Below, one piece after another: positions 43,999 through 50,000 of a DNA stretch of 50,000 nucleotides. A program made the position numbers and the translations under genes. The DNA is taken from the NCBI GenBank assembly GCA_028280455.1, contig JANQLT010000004.1, positions 1 to 50,000 on the forward strand. The letters are read 5' to 3'. The notes under the pieces were generated by a model. It did no database searches and was not told where the DNA came from. It saw only the letters and a list, made by a program, of their open reading frames with translations. Within the stretch, counting starts at the first letter, position 1. The number at the start of each line of letters is the position of its first letter. Source of the stretch: Kiloniellales bacterium (lineage in GTDB: Bacteria > Pseudomonadota > Alphaproteobacteria > Kiloniellales > JAKSDN01).

Positions 43999-45168
43999 AT
44001 GAAGGAACTCCTGCCCCGCGACCGCATCATCCGCGCCCTGCGGCATGAACCGCTCGACCGGGTGCCGCTGCTCTACCGCATGAAGCACGAGGCCAAGGAA
44101 AAGCTGGCGCGGATCTACGGCATCGAGGACGCCGCCACGGGCCGCAAGCACAACCCGGAGCTGGAGCTGAGGCTCGGCAACGATGCGATCATCTATCAGA
44201 TCGGCATCAACGCGGACTTCTCGCACCGGCACATCGAGATCGGCGAGACCTGGTACAACCACTTCGGCGTCGGCTACGGCAAGTCCGGTCTCGCGGGGCG
44301 AACGCCCGAGGAAGAGGTCGTGTTCGCCAAGACCCAGGAGTTTTGGGGGCCGGCCAAGGTGGTGCCGGAGAACTTCCCGAGTTCCCACCCGATCACCTCC
44401 AAAGAGGCCTTGGACAACTACACCTGGCCGGATCCCAACGATCGAGCGATCCTCGATCCGATCCAGGATCTCTGCGACAGGTACCAGGACGACTACTTCA
44501 TCATCGTCGACCTTTCCTCGACGCTGATCGAGGCGGCCTACGCCCACATCGTCGGCACGCAGAACTTCTTCCTGATGATGTTCGACCAGCCGGAGCTGAT
44601 CAACGGGGTGCTCGACGGCCTGGCCGAGTACTACGCGGCGCTCGGCAGGAATGCGATCAAGATGGGCGTCGACATGATCCGCGTCGGCGACGACGTCGGC
44701 GCACAGCAGGCCATGATGATCTCGCCCGACCAGTGGCGGGAGCTGGCCAAGCCGCGCTTCGACTACATGTTCAAGGAGTTCCGCAAGGAGAACCCGGACA
44801 TCTTCATCAAGCTGCACTCCTGCGGCGACTACTCGCCGATCCTCGGCGATCAGGTCGAGCTGGGCGTCGATCTCTCCGGCCTGATGCAGCCGACCGGCGG
44901 CAACAAGGACCAGGCCGGCCTGAAGAAGAAGTACGGCGAAGACATCACCCTGATCGGCGGCTTCGACGTGCAGCGCCTCTTGCCGCGCGGCCAGGTCGAG
45001 GAGGTCCGCAACGGCGTGCTGGAGGTCATGAAGAACCTGGCCACGGGCGGCGGCTACATCTTCTCGCCCTCGCACTACATCCTGGCCGACGTGCCGGTAC
45101 AGAACATCTACACCATGCTGGAGGCCCAGCGCGACTTCGGCACCTACGGCAAATATCCTTTGAATTGA
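43999..45168 (+). CDS. UroD-type corrinoid methyltransferase (MtgB/MtaA-like)
   Basis: A 389 aa uroporphyrinogen-decarboxylase-fold methyltransferase. Zinc ligands His273 and Cys275 lie in LHSCGDYSP, the usual site that activates a thiol or methyl donor in MtaA/MtgB-type enzymes. The N-terminus RIIRALRHEPLDRVPLL is typical. It would transfer a methyl group from an unknown donor to, or from, the corrinoid protein encoded seven bases downstream. The extension up to 43882 is out of family and is cut off by the operator, so the ATG at 43999 is used. Confidence 0.85.
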   Translation: MKELLPRDRIIRALRHEPLDRVPLLYRMKHEAKEKLARIYGIEDAATGRKHNPELELRLGNDAIIYQIGINADFSHRHIEIGETWYNHFGVGYGKSGLAGRTPEEEVVFAKTQEFWGPAKVVPENFPSSHPITSKEALDNYTWPDPNDRAILDPIQDLCDRYQDDYFIIVDLSSTLIEAAYAHIVGTQNFFLMMFDQPELINGVLDGLAEYYAALGRNAIKMGVDMIRVGDDVGAQQAMMISPDQWRELAKPRFDYMFKEFRKENPDIFIKLHSCGDYSPILGDQVELGVDLSGLMQPTGGNKDQAGLKKKYGEDITLIGGFDVQRLLPRGQVEEVRNGVLEVMKNLATGGGYIFSPSHYILADVPVQNIYTMLEAQRDFGTYGKYPLN

Positions 45169-45175
45169 GGACCTT

Positions 45176-45895
45176 ATGACTGAACCGATATTGCAGATCC
45201 CGGAGGGCTGGGAAGGCCGCGCTCCGGAAGGCTGGGAGTGGGCGACGCTCTGGACGGCCGTCGAAGAAGGCGACCACACCTACACGCACGAGCGCGTCGA
45301 GCAGGCCATCGAGGTCGGCATCGACCCGCGCATCATCCTCGACGACGGCCTCTTTCCGGGCTTCAACCTGCAGGGCGACCGCTTCTCCGAGCAGATCATC
45401 TTCATCCCGGAGATGCTGATCACCGCCCGGGCCATGAAGGCCGGCCTGGCGCTGATCCGCCCGCTGCTCGCGGCGGCGGCGGAGAAGCCGCTCGGCACCT
45501 TCGTCATGGGCACGGTGCTCGGCGACATGCACGATATCGGCCAGTCGATCGTGACGATCATGCTCGAGAACGCCGGCTTCAACGTCATCAACCTCGGCAC
45601 CGACGTGCATCCGGACAAGTTCATCGAGACCGCCGTCGCCGAGCAGGCGGACCTGGTCGGCTTCTCGGCCTTGCTCTCGACCACGGTCTACTATCAGAAG
45701 GTCACGATCGAGGAGTTCGAGAAGGCCGGCCACCGCGATAAGGTGCATATCCTGATCGGCGGCGCGCCGACGTCGCAGGAGTGGGCCGACGAATGCGGCG
45801 CCGACGGCTGGGGCAAGGACGCCATGGAGGCGGTCAAGCTGGCGCGGCGCCTGGTCGCCGAACAGCGCGCGACCTGGGACCAGGCTTCGAACTAG
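45176..45895 (+). CDS. Corrinoid (B12-binding) methyl-carrier protein
   Basis: 239 aa: an N-terminal helical cap domain (about 35-105) and a cobalamin-binding Rossmann domain with the DxHxxG motif GDMHDIG, where His119 is the lower cobalt ligand, followed by GFSALLSTT (162-170) and IGGAPTS (194-200). It carries the methyl group between the methyltransferase and an acceptor such as THF or homocysteine. GAGG lies seven bases before the ATG at 45176. Confidence 0.92.
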   Translation: MTEPILQIPEGWEGRAPEGWEWATLWTAVEEGDHTYTHERVEQAIEVGIDPRIILDDGLFPGFNLQGDRFSEQIIFIPEMLITARAMKAGLALIRPLLAAAAEKPLGTFVMGTVLGDMHDIGQSIVTIMLENAGFNVINLGTDVHPDKFIETAVAEQADLVGFSALLSTTVYYQKVTIEEFEKAGHRDKVHILIGGAPTSQEWADECGADGWGKDAMEAVKLARRLVAEQRATWDQASN

Positions 45896-45917
45896 GCCAC
45901 GAAAGGGCGGCGATAGG

Positions 45918-47816
45918 GTGACCGACCGGCTCGAGCTGAGAATCGACGGCGAGGACGGCCGCGAGACGACGGTCGGCGCGGCTCGCGACACGACGATCCT
46001 CGACGCCGCCCATGCGGCCGGCTACGAGATCACCGCGACCTGCGGCGCGCGCGGCCGTTGCCGCTCCTGCCGGGTCAAGGTGCTCGAGGGCACGGTGCCG
46101 CCGCCGACCGTGCAAGACAACGTGCAGCTCGGCCCCGAGGCGGTCCGCGAGCGCTTCCGCCTGGCCTGCCAGACCAAGCTGCTGGAGGACACGCGGGTCC
46201 GGCCCATGCCGCCCAAGGCGGAGTCGGGCTACCAGATCCTCGGCGGCCAGGCAGCGACCACCGCCATGGCCCTCGATTCGGGCGTCGAGAAGCGCCTGAT
46301 CACGGTCGAGCCGCCGAAGAGCGAGCACCACCAGACCAGCGATCTCGACGAGGTCTTCAATGCGCTGGGCGAGTCGCTGACCAGCCGCCGCGTGGCGCCG
46401 GAGCTGGTCCGCGACCTGCCGGCCCGCCTGCGGCAGTACAAGGGCACGCTGACCGCGACCCTGTTCCGCGGCCAGCTCGTAGACATCGAGGCCGGCAACA
46501 CCAGCGAGCAGGCCTACGGCATGGCCTTCGACATCGGCACGACCTCGATCGTCGGCTCCCTGCTCGATCTCGCGACCGGCGAGGAGCTGGCCGCCGTCGG
46601 CATGATCAACCCGCAGGCGCCCTTCGGCGCCGACCTCATGTCGCGCATCGCCTTCGCTCAGTTCAACACCAAGAACCTGCAGACCTTGCGCGGCAAGGCG
46701 CTCAACGCGCTGAACGACCTGATCAAGGAGGCCTGCGGCAAGGCCGAGGTCGAAGCCTCGCAGATCTACAAGATCGTCGTGGTCGGCAACACCTGCATGC
46801 ACCACATCTTGCTCGGCATCGACGTCAGCTACCTAGGCCTGGCGCCCTACGCGCCGGTCCTGCGCGACGCCCAGACGATCCCGGCCGCCGAGCTGCCGCT
46901 CAAGGCCGCGCCGCGCGCCCACATCTGCACCCTGCCGATCCTGGCCGGCTTCGTCGGCGCCGACGCCCTGGCCTGCGTGCTCTCGACCCGGCTCTACGAC
47001 AGCGAGGAGATCCGGGTGCTGGTCGACATCGGCACCAACGGCGAGATGGTGATCGGCTCGCGCGAGCGCCTGGTGGCCTGCTCGGCACCGGCCGGCCCGG
47101 CCTTCGAAGGCGCCCAGATCCGCCACGGCATGCGCGGCGCGCTCGGCGCCATCGAGCGCATCGCCATCGACGAGGACGTGACCTGCGGCGTGATCGGCGG
47201 CGAGGCCGCGATCGGCATCTGCGGCTCGGGCCTGATAGAAGCCTGCGCGCGCATGTCCGAGGCCGGCGTCATGAACGCCTCCGGCGCCCTGACCCGCAAG
47301 ACCGAGGACCTGCCCCCGGCGATCGGCAAGCGCCTGGTCAAGAGCGACCACGGCGCCGAGTTCGTGCTGGTCTGGGGCGCGGAGTCCGGCAAGGGCGAGG
47401 ACGTCACCCTGACCCAGGGCGACATTCGCCAGCTCCAGCTCGCCAAGAGCGCCATCTACTCCGGCGTGGCGATGCTGCAGAAGGAGATGGAGGTCGGCGC
47501 CGACGACATCGCCGAGCTGCTGCTCTGCGGCGGCTTCGGCAACTATGTCGACGTGGCCAGCGCCGTGCAGATCCGCCTGCTGCCGGAGATGCCGGCGGAG
47601 CGCATCACCTACTTCGGCAATGCCGCGCAGATGGGCGCCCAGATGGTGCTGCTCTCGGAACGCGAATGGCAGCGCGCCGGCGAGCTGCTCGAGAGCATAG
47701 AACATGTCGCGCTGGCGGCGCGGCCCGACTTTCAGGAACTTTTCATCGATGGCATGAACTTCGGCGCGCCGAAGCGGCGCGACGAAACGGAGGAAAGGAC
47801 GGCGGTGGCGGTATGA
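45918..47816 (+). CDS. Reductive activator of corrinoid proteins (RACE/RamA-like)
   Basis: A 632 aa ATP-dependent activase. The N-terminal plant-type [2Fe-2S] ferredoxin domain has Cys42, Cys48, Cys51 and Cys84; the C-terminal ASKHA ATPase domain starts around AFDIGTTSIVGSL and includes LVDIGTNGEMVIGS and a LLCGGFGNYVD stretch. It reduces inactive Co(II) corrinoid to Co(I). The start is a GTG at 45918 after a GGCGGCGATAGG region. Its stop overlaps the GTPase start as ATGA. Such activases are mostly known from anaerobes, which makes its place here notable. Confidence 0.92.
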   Translation: MTDRLELRIDGEDGRETTVGAARDTTILDAAHAAGYEITATCGARGRCRSCRVKVLEGTVPPPTVQDNVQLGPEAVRERFRLACQTKLLEDTRVRPMPPKAESGYQILGGQAATTAMALDSGVEKRLITVEPPKSEHHQTSDLDEVFNALGESLTSRRVAPELVRDLPARLRQYKGTLTATLFRGQLVDIEAGNTSEQAYGMAFDIGTTSIVGSLLDLATGEELAAVGMINPQAPFGADLMSRIAFAQFNTKNLQTLRGKALNALNDLIKEACGKAEVEASQIYKIVVVGNTCMHHILLGIDVSYLGLAPYAPVLRDAQTIPAAELPLKAAPRAHICTLPILAGFVGADALACVLSTRLYDSEEIRVLVDIGTNGEMVIGSRERLVACSAPAGPAFEGAQIRHGMRGALGAIERIAIDEDVTCGVIGGEAAIGICGSGLIEACARMSEAGVMNASGALTRKTEDLPPAIGKRLVKSDHGAEFVLVWGAESGKGEDVTLTQGDIRQLQLAKSAIYSGVAMLQKEMEVGADDIAELLLCGGFGNYVDVASAVQIRLLPEMPAERITYFGNAAQMGAQMVLLSEREWQRAGELLESIEHVALAARPDFQELFIDGMNFGAPKRRDETEERTAVAV

Positions 47817-48802
47817 CCGACAAGACTCGCATCGACCTGCTTTTCGGATTCCTCGGCTCGGGCAAGACCACCTTGGCCCGGCGGATCCTCGAGGACTACG
47901 GCTCGAAACGGCGCTTGGCCCTGATCGTCAACGAGTTCGGCGACGTCGGGGTCGACGGCGAGATCCTCGAAGGCAACAGCATCGACCTGATCCAGCTCTC
48001 GTCGGGTTGTCTCTGCTGCACGCTCAAGGGCTCGCTGATGGCGGCGGTCGACGAGCTGGCCTCGAAGCAGAAGCTCGACCATATCGTCATCGAGGCCACC
48101 GGCGTGGCCGAGCCCGAGGAGATGCTGTCCTCCTTCTCGGAGCCAGGCTTCCTCGAGCGTCACGACGTCGGCCCGGTGGTGACCGTGGTCGACACCCCCA
48201 AGTATCTCAAGATCCGCCAGATGCTCGGCCCCTTCTACGAGGCGCAGGTCGAGAAGGCCGACATGATCATCCTCAACAAGCTCGACCTGGCCGACGCCGC
48301 CCTGACGGACGACGTGCAGGGAGAGATCGAAGAGCTGAACGAATACGCCGTGATCCGGCACGCCGAGCGCTGCGACGTCGACATGTTGGAGTTGCTCGAC
48401 GGCCCCTCCAGCGGCGCGCTGCTGCGCTACGGCGACGTCGAGACCGCGCGCGAGGATGACGCGCACCACGATCACGACCACAGCCACGACCACGATCATG
48501 ACCACCAGGGCGGCGGCATGCATGCGCCGGCCGAGTCCTTTGTTCTCGATGTCCCGGCACCGCTGGACCAGGCGGCGCTGACCGCCCTCTTCGCCAAGGC
48601 GCCGGAGGGGCTGTGGCGCGCCAAGGGCTTCGTGCGCATCGACGGGCAGGACCGCCTGGTGCAGTTCGCCATGGGCGAGCTTGAGATCACCGAGAGCGCG
48701 CCCCGCGACCGGCACTATCTGGTCTTCATCGGCGACGAGCTCGAGCGCGACTGGTTCGAGCGGGAGATCGCCGCCACCCAGGCCACGGAGGGCGCGGCAT
48801 GA
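47813..48802 (+). CDS. COG0523/CobW-family metal GTPase
   Basis: A 329 aa G3E GTPase. P-loop GFLGSGKTT (12-20), metal site GCLCC (65-69), NKLD for guanine, and a histidine-rich insert (residues 218-231, HHDHDHSHDHDHDH, plus H237) that could buffer zinc or cobalt. It probably supplies metal (Zn for the methyltransferase or Co handling) to the corrinoid system. It overlaps both neighbours by ATGA, so the genes are translationally locked. Confidence 0.9.
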   Translation: MTDKTRIDLLFGFLGSGKTTLARRILEDYGSKRRLALIVNEFGDVGVDGEILEGNSIDLIQLSSGCLCCTLKGSLMAAVDELASKQKLDHIVIEATGVAEPEEMLSSFSEPGFLERHDVGPVVTVVDTPKYLKIRQMLGPFYEAQVEKADMIILNKLDLADAALTDDVQGEIEELNEYAVIRHAERCDVDMLELLDGPSSGALLRYGDVETAREDDAHHDHDHSHDHDHDHQGGGMHAPAESFVLDVPAPLDQAALTALFAKAPEGLWRAKGFVRIDGQDRLVQFAMGELEITESAPRDRHYLVFIGDELERDWFEREIAATQATEGAA

Positions 48803-49479
48803 GTGCGGCGGCCGTGGCCATGCGACAGCCGGCACCAGCCCGCTCCCAGGCCGAACTGGCCTACAGCATGCTGGTCGACCGGATCATTCGCCTCGAGCTG
48901 GAGCCGGGCCGCATGCTGCTCGACCGCGAGCTGACGGAGGCGCTCGGCGTCGGCCGCACGCCGATCCGCGAGGCCCTGCAGCGCCTGGCCGGCGAAGGCC
49001 TGGTGGTGCACTTCCCGCACCGCGGCATGGTGGTCGCCGAGATCACCGCCGTGGGCACCCGCGACATCTACGAGTTCCGCAGCCTGATCGACGGCGAGGC
49101 GGCGCGCCTGGCGGCCACGCGGGCCTCCGAGGAGGAGAGCGAGGAGCTGCAGCGGCTGGCGCAAGCGCTGGCCGATCACGCCGAAGGCGACGATGTCTCG
49201 GCCTACGTCGAGCTGGACCGCGCCTTCTACAGCCTGCTGGGCGAGGCCAGCCGCAACCTCTACATCGCCGAGACCATTCCGCGGATCTTCAACCTGCACC
49301 TGCGGCTGTGGTTCTACATCTCCAAGATGAAGGGCGATTGGCGCGCGCTGGCCCGGGCGCACTCGGCCATGGCCGTGGAGGCTTCCGAAGCGATCGCCCG
49401 GCGTGACGCCGCGGCCGCCGAAGTTGCCGTTCGGGCCTACGTCCTGCGGCGACAGAAGGACATGCACGTGCTAATGTGA
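48799..49479 (+). CDS. GntR/FCD-family transcriptional regulator
   Basis: 226 aa with a winged helix of GntR type (about 15-80: DRELTEALGVGRTPIREALQRLAGEGLV) and an FCD effector domain (about 90-220) with the usual metal-site pattern. It overlaps the GTPase stop as ATGA and is thus part of the operon it probably controls. The paired motif at 42799 and 43964 is the likely binding site. The effector is unknown. Confidence 0.9.
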   Translation: MSAAAVAMRQPAPARSQAELAYSMLVDRIIRLELEPGRMLLDRELTEALGVGRTPIREALQRLAGEGLVVHFPHRGMVVAEITAVGTRDIYEFRSLIDGEAARLAATRASEEESEELQRLAQALADHAEGDDVSAYVELDRAFYSLLGEASRNLYIAETIPRIFNLHLRLWFYISKMKGDWRALARAHSAMAVEASEAIARRDAAAAEVAVRAYVLRRQKDMHVLM

Positions 49480-49546
49480 TGCCGCGGGCCGTGCAGCGGC
49501 GAGCGAGCGAACAAGAAGGCAAACGAGCAAAGGCAGGAGGGACGGC

Positions 49547-49792
49547 ATGAGCCGCGATCTGACCCCCGAGGAACGGCAGAACTTCATCGGCCTCTACGGC
49601 ATCGGCGAGGCCTGCGAGAAGTGCGGCAACAAGGACGTCCTGGTGAAGATCTGGGAGAAGCACGGCTCGAACGCCTACGAGGTCGGCGGCGACCTCGGCG
49701 CGAGCGGCATCGTCGGCGCGATCGTCGCCTGCGAGTCTTGCGGTCACGCGCAGACCTTGCCGCGCAGCCGAATCCTCGAAGTCGCCGCTTAG
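49547..49792 (+). CDS. Small zinc-ribbon protein
   Basis: 81 aa with two CxxC pairs, Cys23/Cys26 (ACEKCGNK) and Cys62/Cys65 (ACESCGHA), so it is probably a zinc ribbon. There is no other feature and no family I recognise. GGAGGG lies 5-7 bases before the ATG at 49547, a strong ribosome site. The 67-base gap after the GntR gene shows no terminator, so it may be the last gene of the corrinoid operon. Confidence 0.75.
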   Translation: MSRDLTPEERQNFIGLYGIGEACEKCGNKDVLVKIWEKHGSNAYEVGGDLGASGIVGAIVACESCGHAQTLPRSRILEVAA

Positions 49793-49800
49793 CGCGTTTC

Positions 49801-50000
49801 CTGCTTGGGCGGAACTGTCACCGCTCCGCTCGTCCGATAGACGCTCCGGCGATCGCCGCTCGTCGCGGCAGACTCCGACATCGAAACGACCCGCCCCCTC
49901 ACCAAGCCTGCACGTCCCTCTCCCCCGACGGGGGAGAGGGCTGTGGAGGCTTAGCGAAGCCGAAGGCTGAGCTTAGCCGGAGCCGGGTGAGGGGGCGGTT
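49801..50000. repeat. Dispersed repeat family B, copy 2 (cut by the window end)
   Basis: It starts CTGCTTGGGCGGAAC and follows the copy at 34911 for about 110 bases. Its arms CGCCCCCTCACC (from 49892) and GGTGAGGGGGCG (to ~49998) enclose an additional perfect palindrome, CCCTCTCCCCCG-A-CGGGGGAGAGGG (49916-49940), missing from copy 1, which looks like a second hairpin nested in the element. Confidence 0.72.

Overview
The window is a high-GC, densely coded chromosomal segment from an alphaproteobacterium. The gene content fits a marine or saline Rhodospirillales-like organism: an aioXSRBA arsenite oxidase locus, TRAP transport, phytoplankton-type organosulfur catabolism and aerobic corrinoid methyl transfer. 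No rRNA, tRNA, CRISPR array, integrase or transposase was recognised. The lineage is inferred from gene content only.

Layout. (1) 1-5050, minus strand: aioX-aioS-aioR-aioB-aioA, with aioA running off the left edge, and a near-perfect sigma-54 promoter in front of aioBA. (2) 5207-12894: a TrpF-like gene; a five-gene minus-strand operon (HisD-like HpsN, SDR, MDR, SuyA, SuyB) that would oxidise dihydroxypropanesulfonate to sulfolactate and split it to pyruvate and sulfite; a divergent LacI regulator with two palindromic operators; and a DmdA-like GcvT-family gene. (3) 12891-20653, mostly minus strand: an acyltransferase, small unknowns, and a tight operon of a heme-peroxidase-associated unknown, a DyP peroxidase, a catalase-like protein, a small membrane protein, an SthA-like flavoprotein without its redox cysteines, and a potassium-channel-like protein. 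(4) 20895-24918: a TolB/TPR protein, an MlaC-like protein, a small His-rich secreted protein, a VOC protein and a Rieske ferredoxin. (5) 24989-34895: a LysR regulator divergent from a TRAP transporter and CoA-ester pathway (ligase, hydratase, thiolase-fold protein without thiolase catalytic residues, DUF35 partner, RidA, ornithine-cyclodeaminase-like). (6) 35248-41966, minus strand: a betaine-homocysteine methyltransferase-like gene, then a five-gene operon with a second AioB/AioA-like pair, a secreted pentapeptide-repeat protein, an aquaporin and an unknown protein. (7) 42119-49792: a methyltransferase divergent from a corrinoid methyl-transfer operon (two small accessory proteins, UroD-type methyltransferase, corrinoid protein, reductive activase, COG0523 GTPase, GntR regulator, zinc-ribbon protein).

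How it works together. AioX should sense arsenite and signal through AioS and AioR to the sigma-54 promoter at 1226-1241. The second AioBA-like pair keeps the cluster ligands and the four arsenite-contact residues but has a different Rieske subunit and different neighbours. The sulfonate operon and the corrinoid operon each carry repeated operator-like palindromes that suggest autoregulated control by LacI and GntR proteins. A two-block promoter-like motif with identical spacing precedes both the peroxidase operon and the secreted His-rich protein. Several palindromic repeat families lie in the intergenic spaces.

Best candidates for undescribed systems are the second AioBA-like operon, the DyP/catalase-like/flavoprotein/channel operon, and the TRAP-CoA operon with a predicted Ltp2-like retro-aldol step.
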